Shown here piece by piece: positions 22,204-34,985 of a DNA stretch of 64,000 nt. The stretch covers positions 294,150,161 through 294,214,160 of the forward strand of contig CM071567.1 in NCBI GenBank assembly GCA_036426205.1. Reading direction: 5' to 3'. The position numbers and the translations under genes were made by a program. Origin of the DNA: Ascaphus truei. Its lineage: Eukaryota > Chordata > Amphibia > Anura > Ascaphidae. Every line of letters starts with the position of its first letter. Within the stretch, counting starts at the first letter, position 1. The notes beneath the pieces were generated by a model. That model was not told the origin of the DNA and did no database searches. It saw only the letters and a program-made list of their open reading frames with translations.

Positions 22204-22453
22204 CAGGGGTGCGCAAACTGGGGGGGCGTGAGATTTTTGTGGGGGGGAGAAGTCCCGCACTCTTCCCCAAGGCATTTAAATTAAATGCCGGGGGACCACA
22301 CGAGGCCTCTGCAACTCAACTTACCGAGATTCAGCTGGCTTCGGGACGCGTTTCGATGACACCGCACTAAGGTAAGGGGAGGTGTGAGGGGCGGCGCAAG
22401 AACCAGGGGAGTGTAGGTAGGGGGACGCAGCAACAAAAGTTTGTGCACCCCTG
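22204..22453. mobile_element. hAT-type non-autonomous element (MITE)
   Basis: Terminal inverted repeats CAGGGGTGCGCAAAC / GTTTGTGCACCCCTG with one mismatch, and an 8-bp target duplication TTCTAAGG / TTCTATGG (one mismatch) at 22196-22203 and 22454-22461. CAGGGG ends plus 8-bp duplications are diagnostic of hAT. 250 bp, GC-rich, no coding capacity. Confidence 0.9.
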
Positions 22454-22965
22454 TTCTATGGCCCTTACCACTGTATTCATTAAGTTCCATGTCAGGTCAA
22501 CAACGCACTGTAATGGGCATAAACTCCCGTTAAATTAAATGGGAGTTAACATACTTTTGGAGCTTGCTGAATCTTGTGGTACATTTATTTTAAAAAACCA
22601 ATCCTTCTGCCTTTTGAATTGATATTTTTTTTTTATAAAACTGTTGATACCAAGAGACTCCAGATACAAGACTGAATTCTATAGAAACTCTTCCCTTTAA
22701 CAAACATTGTTTGTAGTTAACAACTTCCTGACAGAGAACCAATTACAGTATTTCCTCGATTCTAAGACGTACCCTTGATTTAATCAAAAAAATTTGGGGG
22801 GGGGGGGGGGGAAAACACTACATAAAATGTGCAGATTTTTTTTTTTACTAGCATTCAATAGCATACATTTATCCACACTATACTACAGTAAAACTTTATA
22901 CTCAGCACTACATTCATTCATTCATTGGATCATGTGAAACTTATGTAGCACTGTTCCCCCTCCTC
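22454..22965. other. AT-rich sequence with a G-run
   Basis: 15-16 consecutive G at about 22796-22812, preceded by TTTCCTCGATTCTAAGACG, which resembles a MITE terminus; I see no partner end. Confidence 0.4.
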
Positions 22966-22969
22966 CCCC

Positions 22970-23690
22970 CCCATTGGGAGATTTTGCCTAGACTACAGGT
23001 ACGTGTGGTGCTGGTTACCTGTGAGTGTCCAGGAGAGATGAGCTTCCGCGATGTTGTTGGGAACAGGACAGGCTTTAGGTGATCCTCCGGTTCTTTTCAT
23101 TTGGTGACAGCGCCTCCAGTCATAGCTGGCTACAGCAGAGCTGCAGGAAGTCCCTATAATGGGAGTTCTTTCTTTCTATACTTCTGTCCAATAGACTGCG
23201 ATTTAGCCAGAAGTATATAAAAGGGTCTTTATTTGATGCAGCTTCTGCAGATGGTATAACAGCGTTTGCATATAGTGGAGAATGGGTTTCAGGCCCTTGG
23301 ATGGTGCTGCCCAGAAGAAAATGTTGAGGCCTTGCACAGATCTTGATTCACTCAGCCCCAGGAGGGACTGAGCTCCTCTCCTTTCCCCGGGTGGGAAGGC
23401 ACTGACTCTATAATTTGGAAGGTATCCTCCCTAATGCAAACGGGGAGGACACAGGGTCTGCACCATGATTGGCTGCAACACAGACCCAGTGTCACTACCT
23501 CTCCTGCCACTCAGGGAGGCTGTGTGAGGGGGTAAACCCCACAGGATATCCTGCCACTGCCTGTAGCTACTAGGACTTACGTGACAGGAGGGCAGAAAGA
23601 TAGTCTGGACCAGCCATGGCTATACGTACATTGTCTTCCGTGATCTTGTTGCACTCCCTCTGCACCTCCTGGAAATACGGTAGTAAGAGA
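22970..23690 (-). repeat. Antisense LTR-type repeat fragment
   Basis: The reverse complement matches blocks of 11290-11600 (see there), including TATGACTGGAGGCGCTGTCACC at 23107-23128. Ends not located. Confidence 0.5.
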
Positions 23691-23849
23691 GACACCACGA
23701 TTTATTGTTACTAACCATGTATGCAGGTTTGGGGGCCATTTCTGCTCTTTTCAGGAAATCCTCCAATATTCCAATATTCAGGCAAACTGGGTCCTACTCA
23801 ACAATGATTGTGCCAATGAAAAATCACCTCAAATCGTATGCAATTTCAC

Positions 23850-23975
23850 GTGATAAAAATCATGGAGTACCTCAAGGATCGGTACTAGGACACCTGCTTT
23901 ATAACTTGTTTATTAATGATCTTGAGGTTGGCATAGAGAGCAAAGTCTCCATATTTGAAGATATCCTACATCAGC
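23850..23975 (+). pseudogene. LINE reverse-transcriptase fragment
   Basis: Encodes GVPQGSVLGHLLYNLFINDL then EVGIESKVSIFED, close to 19345-19450 of the LINE above, with the catalytic F-A-D-D altered to F-E-D. A short truncated copy of the same family. Confidence 0.85.
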
Positions 23976-24199
23976 AAGGAAGGCTAGGTGACTGAACAGA
24001 TTAAAACAAACACAATTATGCTAATAGACACAATAAACACAATATATGACAATAAAAAACAAGAGTACTCTTGAAAATAAAAAAGAAGGGAAATGTGACC
24101 AAAAAATCTCCAATAGCGCAAATGTAGGAGGCAGTGAGATGTGGGAAGAATTGTCACTCGAAAGGTAGCAAATGACTTCAGCAACAAATGGGGAGAAGT

Positions 24200-24379
24200 A
24201 ATTGACCCGTCAGATGATGGCCGCCGCGGAGCCCCTGGAGCACCGGAGCGCTCCCTGCTCGGCCCCCACCCTCCAGACACACTGGCGGTGCTGCCGCTTG
24301 GCTCGGGCAGCCCGCAGCATCGCGCTCGGCAATGGAGGTAACGGGGAGGTCGCGGTGCTCAAAGGGGCCCAGGGCTACA
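24200..24379 (-). repeat. CpG-rich antisense LTR fragment
   Basis: The minus strand begins TGTAGCCCTGGGCCCC at 24379 and contains GGGGGCCGAGCAGGGAGCGC, close to GGGGGCCGGAGCAGGGAGCG at 17637-17656 in the 3' LTR. Probably a truncated relative of the LTR at 13473. High CpG density could mimic a CpG-island promoter. Confidence 0.5.
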
Positions 24380-24603
24380 CATGGATAACCAGACATAACA
24401 ATAGTTATAATGAGTATTTACTCTCTAGGCCGCCTTTGCATTTCAATTGAGAAAAGACTTCTATGTCTCTACTGTACATTTTCTCACTAGGCTACCAGTT
24501 TCCACCTTATCTTATTATCCCACTTCCTCTCAACATCCATTGCAATCAGATATCACTCTTACAAACACTGTATATAATATTTTCTTTCTGTATTTCTGCC
24601 ATA

Positions 24604-24640
24604 CCCGATGAAGGACTTGAGAGTTCGAAAGTTTGTAACA
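24604..24640 (+). ncRNA. Hammerhead-like motif, divergent
   Basis: Core CCGAUGA (U4 changed to C), stem II GGACU/AGUUC with a UGAG loop, GAAA at 24627-24630, then GTTTGTAAC. Stem III is weak. Followed by sequence with AATAAAAGG as in PLE termini. Confidence 0.4.
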
Positions 24641-24701
24641 TATCAACTACTTGTTGGTCCAATAAAAGGTATCTTACCACCTACTGTAGTGCCGACGGTT
24701 A

Positions 24702-25013
24702 TTCTAAAACAAACCAGTGGCGATCACCACAAAGACCCAGGTACATGCTGGGTACATGCTGGGTACATGCTGGGTCTAGTTTAAGGCAAGTTTAAGGCAT
24801 TTCTGCATTGACTAATGGCCTATCAGATTAACAGCGGGGATCCCTGGCAGTCCCATTCAAACTGAATGGGACTGCCAGGGACCCCTGCTGTGTTAATCCG
24901 ATGGGTCGTTAGTCAATGTAGAAATGCCTTAAACTGGCCTTAAACTAGCCAGGTTACACCCAGCATGTACCCAGCATGTAACCGAGCTAGTTTAAGGCAA
25001 GCTTTAGAATACT
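24702..25013. mobile_element. Palindromic foldback MITE
   Basis: Nearly complete palindrome of ~310 bp centred on CCCATTCAAACTGAATGGG (about 24854-24872). Arms include ATTCTAAA, GTTTAAGGCATTTCTGCATT and CAGGG(A/T)(C/T)CCC. A short triplication of GGTACATGCT (24740-24773) lies in the left arm. No coding capacity; superfamily unassigned. Confidence 0.8.
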
Positions 25014-26150
25014 CATTGTCTCGTCTGTACTCCCTCTCCCTCCTTTGTGACTACATGCTAAGGTCTAAATCATTTCCAAAAACTGCAAGTCGCATTATAT
25101 CTTATTTAATGAAGATCTTCGACCCCATATTTCTTTGGAATTAGAAGAAATGGGCATATATTAGTAAATTTTACCAGCATTCTCAAAATTAATCAAAATA
25201 CTGTATGTGGTAGCACCTGAGGTATTAGGAAAACTTTTAAGTCAGTTGTGTTTTGCACACCTCCGGTTTATGTTACAGTGCCTCCTAAAATACAAGGTTT
25301 AAACTTGCTAATTAAGGCCTGGGAGCCTCACTTCACACCCCCAGATAAAATGTTCTCTTAATAGGATAGTGGATCTGAGAAAATTGTCTCTTTCCCAGTA
25401 ATTAAAAGGTTTACAGGTTTTCCACATACACATATCTGAGAGTTATGACTTGCAATCCATCCATCCACTTTTCCTGCCATTAACAAAACACACAGTCTTT
25501 ATGAAAAAAGGTTGTAAAAGCCCATCCTGACTTTGCTAATGCCTTAGACTGTAATGGATTTTATACCGTTTTAAATGTTTTAAGTGTTTACAAATCTGAT
25601 GTTGTGTTCCAATTTTCAGAGTGAGTAGTCGGTTGAAGGTGATGGACCACAAACCTAACTAATCACTTGTTAAGTAAGCATGTCTGATATGGGTAAAGTT
25701 GTAACGCAAGCTGACAGCAATTGTATCTCTTGGGTCCCATCACCCAAAGTTATGGGGGCAATGAGTATTCGCTAAACATTTGCAATTGCTGAATCAGAGG
25801 TGGAGAGACTGACTCACTGTTCCCACTTTGCTCCTGTTTTCTGGGCCAACAAAGAGGGACACAGCTATCAGATAATATAAGGCTCAATGCCTGGTACAAC
25901 TTAGGGATCTCAGTTCCGTGGTTGCTGGTCAACAGTTTTGTGTGTCTGCAGACTGGAAGGTGACTTCTACTTGAAACATGGTAGTTGGAATACACAGTGG
26001 AATCTCACAGCACTCTAACCTGATAGTGGTTGAACTGCATTATTCTTTGTGCCCTGATCTTTGGGGTGAGGGGTGAACTAGGGTAGGTTTCCTCCCATTT
26101 TTCTTTTAGGGATGGTGCTGGGAAGCCACGAGTTAATGACTTTACAAGGT
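25014..26150. other. Unique sequence
   Basis: No gene or repeat recognised. Confidence 0.4.
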
Positions 26151-26151
26151 G

Positions 26152-27240
26152 CCACATATAGCACACCTGTGAGCATGTGACCTGCATTCGGGTTAATTCA
26201 CAGCTCTCTAGCTAGCCCACTTTTCACCTTCGCAAAGGTCCTTCAAATTAACAATATCTTCCCTCAATCCATCCCCATATACCATCTGTCACTGGTGAAC
26301 ACGTGACTTACTGTAGATATGCAACAAAAGTTAATACACGACTACTCTAGCCAACTCACCTTTCTCCCCACAAGGTAATTTCAATGAGTTAATATTAACC
26401 CCTTATTCAATTGTAATCATATCTATCTGCTGCCACTACCCGAGAAGTATGCAAAATATGTAATTAATATATATCTGCCAGTGTCTTAGGTCCCATCATA
26501 GGACAATTGGGATACACTATATGGTTTGGTATTATTCACTACCCCTAAGGATCTGATACTACTATAGCTGAACCAGCTCACTATAGGGCAATGACCCAGA
26601 GTTACCCTGGAGGTACTGCACTAACAGGGTGGTTTACGCCTATCGCGGACCTTAGTGGGGATTAGATAATGAAGGGTTTTCTTTGTTAATATCTAGGACC
26701 CCTCCCTGCTTCACACATCCTGTTATACTATATAGGCTACGGGTATTTTGTCTAAATATCGCTACTATATCTACTATTAGATACCTTGTATGCATAGTAC
26801 ACTGAATATATATTACCATCCATGGGATATGAATCCATCTTGAAGTAATATCTCTGGATTTGAATAAGGTTTATATATACTGTATATTGAGCCTATTTGG
26901 CAATCAGGATGATTATGGTGGGAGATCTATATATCTCTTGTTCCTATATATACTAAGGGGACATTTATTTTTCATTATTGGTCACTGTACCAGAGGTTGT
27001 TTAGTATTTATAAAAAACAACAACCTCTTTGATTTACAAAATCCTAACATTCATCACTGAATTTGAAGGATTTAGCCAAGCGTCGTTGTCAATACTACTT
27101 ATATTTGAATGATTCATCTAATAAAGGTATTTTTAATTATGTCATAACACACCCACTTCAGGGGAAAGAGTGACCACAACTGGGTTTACTTTTCTGTATA
27201 TAGTTCATTACTCTCTACAGAGCATGCAAAAGTTCATTCA
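26152..27240 (-). repeat. Dispersed repeat, antisense copy (partner 47263-47705)
   Basis: The reverse complement of 26152-26462 and of 27180-27240 aligns with 47386-47705 and 47263-47330. The ~700 bp between the two blocks has no counterpart in the other copy. Both copies carry an internal, decayed ~150-bp tandem duplication (units share CTTTGCG-AAGGTGAAAAGTGGG and TGCTCACAGGTGTGC). Confidence 0.7.
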
Positions 27241-28400
27241 GAGCCCCAAAGCATGATTTATTAAATAATTTTTTAATATATATAAAAATACAGTGCTTAA
27301 ATTACAGAAAAAGTATTACAAGAACATACAGTTATATAAATGCAGAACAGGTTTTTTTTTAAATAACATGATTAAACAAAAAACAGAAATCCCTATACAA
27401 TACGTTACCATACTGTATGTCATAGGTTTTCCCAGAGAGGTAACTGGCGTTGAAATATGAAAATCCATGTGTTTGATCTCTAACACACCTCTGTTGAATT
27501 CTGCTTTCATAACTCCAGCGCAAAACCTATATACCATTCTTACCCATTGAAAACCCCATAAGCCCACTCCTGTTGTAAATCAGCTGCTAGGTTGATGGTT
27601 TTTACAACAGATGAAAAACAATTCCTTAAAAGATGTTTAAAACCTTGACTCAATTTATAAACACTCATAACTTCATTTCTCCAACATTTCCCCAATACTT
27701 AGATACACGTGAGTCATTTAAAAAGATTCAGGCGAATTTTTTTTAGCGACCGACTTGCTCCTAAATTTGAGTGACAAATGGATATCTGTCCCTGGCTACC
27801 TTCTAGACCTCAAATGTCTGGCCTAATTGCATGCATCTCCTTGCAACGATTACATACAGTATATCTGAACATTATATTTTAGAATAGAGATTATCACCCG
27901 ATATCCTCACTTTGAATAAATTCACTCTTTTGTGGGATACTTTCTTAGCCATGCCCCCTGAACCTTACAGAACCCTCCATAGAAGGCTTTGAAAGACCTT
28001 TAAACAGTGTCCTGTTTACGTTAGTGTCGGTAGAGCCATGATTTAATCACATCTCTGGAAAAACTGATGCCCTTATCTCTAGATTCTATCAGACCCATAC
28101 AACACATCTTGTACTTTTAGTGAGTTATAAGTGACAACCCGCCAATTAATCACTCTTTGAAGATCTGTGCACAGACCCAGGAAGAGACTTGACCTGTCAG
28201 AAACCCAATATGTGGTGTATTTTTTTTTAACACAAACGGTAACCACATTAACCCCTGAAACACCAGATTTATTAAAAGACTTAATATCTCATGATATTAT
28301 CATGACACAAGGGCTGAGCCTTATAGTTTGGCAGAGGCCCTTTATGTGCCTTCATATCTGTACCTGGGTCCATGTCTCAGTAGCAGATATTCCCTGTATT
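27241..28400. other. AT-rich unique sequence
   Basis: No gene or repeat recognised. Confidence 0.4.
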
Positions 28401-28799
28401 ACTGCACCGACACACTTTATTCGAGCAAATACCCAGTATGTACCTGGCAGATACATGGAATGCGCCGCTCCTCACCTCTGACAAGCCCCGTTGCGTTTGC
28501 TTTCCCAGCCTGGGTTCATGCCTGGCTGACGGGAGGCTGATCTGTTAAATGATAATGATTAGGATTTAATAGGCTGCAATGCTTCGCGTGTCTACCAGAT
28601 GGCATAAATTCATGAATTGTAATGCAGTATATATATATATACTGTGCAGTATTGCAGCCAGCGGGAATAAAATGCTTCAATCCCTGCCTGGAAAATAACC
28701 CAATGCACTCGGGCAGAAAACAGTCACAAACCTCAATACACCCGGGTATACCCGAATTCGTGGGACTAGCCGAGCTCGAATAAAGTGTGTCGCCAGTGT
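28401..28799. mobile_element. ~400-bp MITE (second copy 49712-50108)
   Basis: Ends are inverted repeats containing an exact 18-bp core, GACACACTTTATTCGAGC and its complement, within about 26 bp. The whole unit recurs at 49712-50108 at high identity. Inside are a TA run flanked by GCAG/CTGTGCAG and the palindromic GGTATACCC. Target duplication not clear, so superfamily unassigned. Confidence 0.8.
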
Positions 28800-30000
28800 A
28801 CATGTTCCCCACTGCACTATACTATTTAGTTACCTTGTTTTGGGCATCCACCAGTGGTTGTACCTGGTAAGAGATGTGTGGATAGATAACTCTACAGAAT
28901 AGAAGGGGAACGGAGGGTGGCGAACTAGAAACGGGGTTCAAATTGGAAGCGGAAGGAAGGAGACAATGACCTATTCTGTACTGCCTGCTAGTGGTAAATC
29001 TTCTGCAGTGGTTGCTGCATTTTCATAGTTATGAGGAGACAAATCCTGGGATCCAGAGTCAACCAGATGCCTCGACTTGAGCTAGCTAAGTATCTTCTGT
29101 GACAAGTACACATTTACTTTTGCTCAAATGTTTTGCAGATTCCCTAATTTCTTTAAACAAATCATAGGAACTTCTGCAAAGAGACCCAGGACATGTTTGC
29201 ACATCTCTGCTCCATGACCAATGCTACTAAAATAGCTATGCTTATATTTTAGTTCCCATCCTAGCAAATTGGAAGCATAAAGAATAACAAGCTAGCATTA
29301 GTAGGACCTTCAATGTAGGTCGACCGCTTTCACTTAACCTCAGCGGCGAGCGTAATAACTTTGAATGCTAATGTGCTGAGCTGTACGTCTTCTACATTAA
29401 TCCCTTTCACACCTTTATTTAAAAATGTCGGCATCTTTTTTTCCCAACAAAGGAATGTTAAGTGTTTCAATAAATGATGGCTGAGGGATCTGTTTATGTT
29501 GAAGTACATAATCCTGAGGAAGTTTAAATCAATGTGTTAATTGGTAAGTGATAATGTAATTACATGTGCAATCATGGAAAATCCAGATTATTTACTCGCT
29601 CTGAGCATAGCAGGAGTAATCTGCAGAGGTCATATATTAGATTGCGGGTTTATTAAGTGGTCCCTCTGTAGTTACAAAGTACTCTTTGCTTCTAAAGTGA
29701 ATAAAGCAGCCTTGTAACGGATTCCAGCAAGTGTCAACAGTTCAAGTCTTTGAGTGCTTATTGATCCAAATTCAAACAGTTCATTAATCTAAGCGCACAT
29801 TATATAGATTTTTCAATGTAATTTTGAAGGGGTTGGAAAACTACTGAATGATGGTCAATGATACTCAAATGATGTTTTTAATAGCTCATCACCCTTGAGT
29901 TTGTGACATACTGTATTAAAGAAGCATACTTGTAACAAGAATGACACACAGAACAAAATTAATTTATAATTAATAATAATATTTTTTTCTTCTATCGTAC
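28800..30000. other. Unique sequence
   Basis: No gene or repeat recognised. Confidence 0.4.
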
Positions 30001-30004
30001 TACA

Positions 30005-30215
30005 GTGTACACAGTGCTGTATATCGATTATTTTTTTTTTACTGGCACAGATCCCTGCCCCCTAGATCTTACAAGTTATTTTTTCTTGTGGCTGAAGCAC
30101 AGGGAGGTAAAGTGTCTTGCCCATGGTCACAAGGAGTTGACATTGGGATTTTAGCCAGGCTGTCCTGTTCAAACTTAATGTCATTTACTCACTGAGCCAC
30201 TCCTTCAGCCCTTAA
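30005..30215 (+). repeat. Ancient SINE/LINE-tail-like repeat
   Basis: Contains GGTAAAGTGTCTTGCCCATGG, TCACAAGGAGTTGACATTGGG and TCACTGAGCCACTCCTTC, wording typical of old vertebrate CORE-SINE or L2-tail repeats. Assignment by resemblance only. Confidence 0.4.
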
Positions 30216-30973
30216 TTGTTCATTGTTGTACAGTACTGGGAACACTGGTATTTTAAATAACACTTGATCAGGAAAACTTCCACAATCTACATTTTCTGTG
30301 GGTTACTTAAACGATGGCTGCCTCCCTGTGGGATTTCTTGTATAAATTATAAACACATATAGCAACGACTCTAGTTAGTATGGTGAGAGCACACAGTTAA
30401 TATATTAACTTTCATACAAGTGAGCAGAGAGGGAGAAACTAGATGTCAAGAAAGCATTTAACTCGACTCCGTTCCATTATTATCTGAGATCAGTGTTTTT
30501 TTCAATTTTGTAAGAAACGGTGTCCCTACAAAATTTGTTCTGACTCTGTGAATCCCCAGACCACATTCCTATGTACCTAAATACTATCGCTGTAGCAAAA
30601 ATCAATTTTTGCATAACATACATTTTCTCACATCATATATCATTTTAGCATTTTTTTGATACTATCATTAAGTAGGTTTATTTTAAAAAAAGTAGCAAAA
30701 TAAAATGATATGATGTAACTTTGTATTGATAGTGGGATCATAATGGAATCTCAAACAAAACAGACAGAATGGAGAAAAACAATAAATCAAAGGAAAAATA
30801 TACAAGGCAATTTTTTTTATACTGTATATAGTGCTGACAATAAAAAAATTAAAACAACAGAGATTGCACCAGACTGCAAATGATTAGCGAGTAAAACCTC
30901 TGTCGGGTGGTGCTCAGATTCTGAATACCCTAAACCTCCAAAAAAGTGTTAAATAATAAATTTATTATATGTA

Positions 30974-31203
30974 CAGCTCCACCCCCTTATAACGCTGTGG
31001 TTGGGGTCCAAAGAATCACATTGCGTTATAAGCGGATCTCGTTATAAATAATGTACAATTGTATGCATTGTACAATAAAGTATTTAAGATACCAATAATC
31101 GTGTTGTAAATTATTCATAAATATGAAAAATGGGAGCCACGCTTGCATCGCGTAATAAGCAGATTTGCGTTGTAACGGATCGCGTTATAACGGGGTTGAG
31201 TTG
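30974..31203. mobile_element. Mariner-like MITE
   Basis: ~24-bp inverted ends (CAGCTCCACCCCCTTATAACGC and GCGTTATAACGGGGTTGAGTTG) flanked by TA at 30972-30973 and 31204-31205. The TTATAACG motif repeats several times inside. TA target sites point to Tc1/mariner; no transposase. Confidence 0.6.
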
Positions 31204-32330
31204 TATTTAAAAGTTAATAAACCCCATAGTTCAATAAATAAAAAAAAATATTTGTTTATACTGCAAATAGTAGAATTCATGCAAGTACATTTTTTATCAA
31301 TGACAAATTTAATAGATAGTCTCACAATCAACTCCACCAGAATAACTGCAGCGGTAAGTAGTAACTCTAACAATCGGCTTAACACCTACCAATAATTGTC
31401 AATAAGGCTAAAGATGCACAATTGTCTATGACCGTGCTTCTGGACTTAAGTCATCCATTGAAAATCTAATTTTTAGCTCGAGCATAAGGACAATAAAGCA
31501 AAGTTCCAAAACAGATACCTATCCAACAATAGGAGCAAAGCTGCTGGTCAAAGGAGGACTGTGTCAAATCCAAAGGCTCAACTGGTCTCTGTAGTGCTTC
31601 TCCAGTTCCTATATGTGTGTTGGCCACCTTGTGTTTTAGCATTGCCCCCTGCTTGTGTATATATGCTCGTCAGGATTCTTAGTAGCATGCTCAAAGAAAG
31701 TAAGAAGAACTGCTCGAGGTTGTAAACATAGGAAAGACTTAATCATACTGTAACAGTGTCAATGGGCACAGATGAAGCCAGACTTACAGTACTGTACAGT
31801 AACAATAGTTGGTGCTTGTGTACTAGTGTGTCTTTAATCTAAATGCAATGTAACCCACCTCTTATTCCGATAAAAAAAAATTCAGATAACTTCATCATTT
31901 AACACTGTCCAACCCTCTTGATGACATAGATGAATATGCTCCTATAGTATTCCCCATCATGATAAAATCCATTTTAGGTTATCTACATCATCATATGGTT
32001 TAACAGACACAGAGACTGCTTCATACCTTCTGAGGTGCTCTGGGACTGGGCACACTCACATAGACTGCTTCTGTACTGTAGAAGTGTGTGCCGTGCCCAT
32101 CTGAGCAGCTCTCCCACACTGGCTTCAAAGAATTAATACTGTGGGGGTCCCATTCAGAAGCATGGACTCCCTGCATCATTAATCATCCCAGGCTGCAATC
32201 AATCCTCGCAGGCACTGTCCTCAGCACCGTGGATTTTTGCTGCTTGTTCCCCCGTGGCACCGAGGACAGCTAGTCTTGCTTCATCTGTATGTGAACTGTA
32301 TGGAACGCATATGCGTTCATTGAATTTACC
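31204..32330. other. Unique sequence
   Basis: AT-rich; no gene or repeat recognised. 30216-30973 is similar. Confidence 0.4.
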
Positions 32331-32447
32331 TTAATTATCCATGGGAAGATAGTTGGGTGGTGGCAAGACGTAGTTGTGGTGGCGGTTCATCATCGGGCTG
32401 TGCTGCACATACTCAGGTATGAGCACATAGTTGGAGGAGTTGGTCAT
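32331..32447 (-). CDS. Possible small ORF or exon with an NYVLxP repeat
   Basis: A 38-codon minus-strand frame from ATG at 32445-32447 to TAA at 32331-32333. It reads NYVLIPEYVQHSPM and then NYVLPPPNYLPMDN. Directly upstream (32460-32505, minus) a diverged duplicate encodes APTEYIQQSPVI. The aligned codons (GAG/GAG, TAT/TAC, CAG/CAG, AGC/AGC, CCG/CCA) differ mostly at third or conservative positions. That pattern suggests past protein coding, perhaps a last exon of a host gene or a decayed element. No splice acceptor was confirmed and no family is recognised. Confidence 0.25.
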   Translation of the reverse strand: MTNSSNYVLIPEYVQHSPMMNRHHNYVLPPPNYLPMDN

Positions 32448-33049
32448 GTTCTATAAATCACTGGGCTTTGCTGAATGTACTCGGTGGGAGCACATAGTTG
32501 GGAGGGCATTGGAAGGGTTAATTGATCAGTTGTCTCCTTCTGAAGCTGCCCAGATGGGACATATGTCACTAAGATGGATCTAGGGTCTAGATGCTCCCCC
32601 TTACCTCCGCGCCACATGGAATTCTAATAAAGCATTGATTGAGGCTTAAATTGGGTCGAATGCTATTGTGCCATCCCTTTCTTTTTGTCGTTGTAGGGGA
32701 ATTTGGTTATAATATACTGGTAGATGTCAGAGGGGGTGACCTTTTTGAGTTTTCCTAAATGGCAAAGTGTATCAGAGTCATATAACTATAAGACTTTCTT
32801 TGCCCCAATTTTTGCTTGCTATGCCATGCTGCATTACTGCATGTCTGACAAAATCTTTTGATACAAGTATGTACTGTACAATGTCACACCGCACAATGCC
32901 ATACTATATTTCAAAGTGCACATTTCTAGTGACCTTGAATCTGATAATTTAGTAAAACATCCTAATGCTTCCTCAAATTTTGTTTAATTTTACTTGAGGC
33001 GCTATTACAGTATATTCTCTAATAAATGGTATAAAATCTTCCATTGACC

Positions 33050-34035
33050 TTTTATTCAAATTCATTTTATTAGTTTTTTTTTAATTAATTCAATGGTATC
33101 CTCTCAATGTAAACTATTTGCTTTTAAGAATTCATTTTCCACCAATTGTTCATTATACTTCCTCTCTGCGAATGTCCTTTTTAAATCTGCTGTAAATCTT
33201 AAAGGCAATATCCTTGTTGCAATTCCTTTTCAATCTTCTGAATTTACTCGCATGGATATTGCTTATCCGTCTTCTATCATGATGGGTACCCTCCAAGCTA
33301 ATTATTTTTATCCTCTTTCTTAAAAAATGTATTTGTGTGGATTTTTTGGTCTTCTCCCACAAAAATGTTTAAATCTAAAAATTCCACCTTCTCCCTACTA
33401 TAGGTAGAGATGAAAATTAAATTAAGATTATTACTATTCAGATATGACAAGAAAAGTAATAGGGAGCTCTCGTTTCCCCTCCAGATTAAAAAAATGTCAT
33501 CAATATAGTGTTTCCTGTGCACCAGGTTTGCTCGAAATTCATGCGACCCATTCCGCCATGATAAAATTAAAATAATTTGGTGCAAACCCATCGCTGTGCC
33601 ACATAGCAGCAGGAAGAATTGACTATTGTGCCAGAAAAAAATATGTTCTAATATAAACCTACTTCTTTCGATTAGAAACTAAATTTAATCTGATTTTCAG
33701 GTTTTTATATTTTTTCAGAATATATTTCACTCCTCTAACACCTGTATCATGCATGATACAGCTATGCAGGGACAGCACATTACATGGAACCACAGCAAAT
33801 TCTGTTCCCCACATCATACCATTAAGAATATTTAAAATATGTGGTATCCCTTAAATATGATTGAAGTTGAACCACATATTTTTTCAAAAAATTATCTAAA
33901 TATTGGGACAGATTAGTCGTTAATGAATTAATCCCAGCAATAATGGGTATCCCAGGTGGATATTCTGCATTTTTATGAACTTTAGGCATTAATCCTTAAA
34001 AAATCAAATTCTATTTTATTAATAATACTCATTTG

Positions 34036-34073
<38 letters not shown>

Positions 34074-34370
34074 ATTTCTTAGATAATTCTATGATGTGCT
34101 CACTAGTTAACTTGTGTGTTAAGTGTGTTAACTTAATATCTTTCAGTATCAGATAATATTCTCATCACTTTTTTTTATCATAATCTGTTGTATTTAAAAC
34201 TACTACACATCCTACCTTGTCTTCCATTTTAATAATAATGTTATTGTTTTTACTTAATTGCTCCAAGGCCTTCTTTTCTTTAATAGTGAGAGTTTCCTTA
34301 AAATGCAATTTCTTATCTAAAGTCTTCTCTAAATCATTTAACACTAAATTATAGAAGGTCTCCACAGAAT
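33050..34370 (-). pseudogene. Penelope-like element reverse transcriptase, antisense and decayed
   Basis: Minus-strand pieces in order: NNNIIIKMEDKVGCVVVLNT (RT motif 1, near 34210-34270), PPGIPIIAGINSLTTNLSQY (about 33880-33950), LCGTAMG (about 33590), HRKHYIDDIFLIWRG (YIDD near 33500) and VEFLDLNIFV (about 33370-33400). Order and motifs are those of a PLE; frames change several times. No GIY-YIG domain is left below 33050. This is a different, older lineage from the copy at 8138-10211. Confidence 0.85.
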
Positions 34371-34649
34371 TGCCCTTGCAGTGTTCTGGGTTGAAGCAAG
34401 AGTTTCATTTAAAAGGGGATTGCTTATATTCTAGAAAGGTATTGCCTGTACTACCATTGGAAACATTTCCCAATTCTATTACTTTTTTAGAGAATAATCT
34501 TTTTAGATTTAATCACCGGATGTATTTTTGGAGATCTATATATACCCATTGAATTTATTTGGATTATTAGTGGGTACAAAAGGATCTCTTCTGTAGGACT
34601 CCCAACTGACCTGTAGTCAAGGTCTCAGAACTTACAGTAAGTTATATAC

Positions 34650-34775
34650 CAAGATACAGGGGGTGCCCAATGCTACATCCCATTGACAAAATATATATGG
34701 TAAAAAGTATCAAGTAAAATACTTCAATAATAATAATAAATACTTGGTTATTTAGTTAACCCTTTTGCCAAAGGA
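34650..34775 (+). repeat. Direct copy of the palindrome arm at 35098-35215
   Basis: GGGTGCCCAATG(C/T)TACAT, then AAAAAGTAT and (AAT)n CTTGGTTATTT, then AACCCTTT(T/G)GCC. Lies between the antisense PLE and the palindrome. Confidence 0.85.
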
Positions 34776-34985
34776 CATAAGCACCTCCAACACCAATGTA
34801 TCCAAATTAAATAGATCCTAACACTACACTGTGAACACTTCCTTTTACCTCTGTAAGAGGGGAAAACCATCATAGTCCTGTTCCTGCAGCAAAAGGAAAA
34901 GAGCTCCCAAGTTAAAAGGTGAAGGAGGAGGAGTGAGTTCTGGGGGGAGGTGCCACAGCCTCCAAACAACTTGCTACCAGTCAGA

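Noticed and set aside
22330..22352. ACGCGTTTCGATGACACC inside the hAT MITE looks like the 3' part of a minus-strand hammerhead.
   Set aside because: There is no stem II or CUGANGA/UUGANAA core in the right place.
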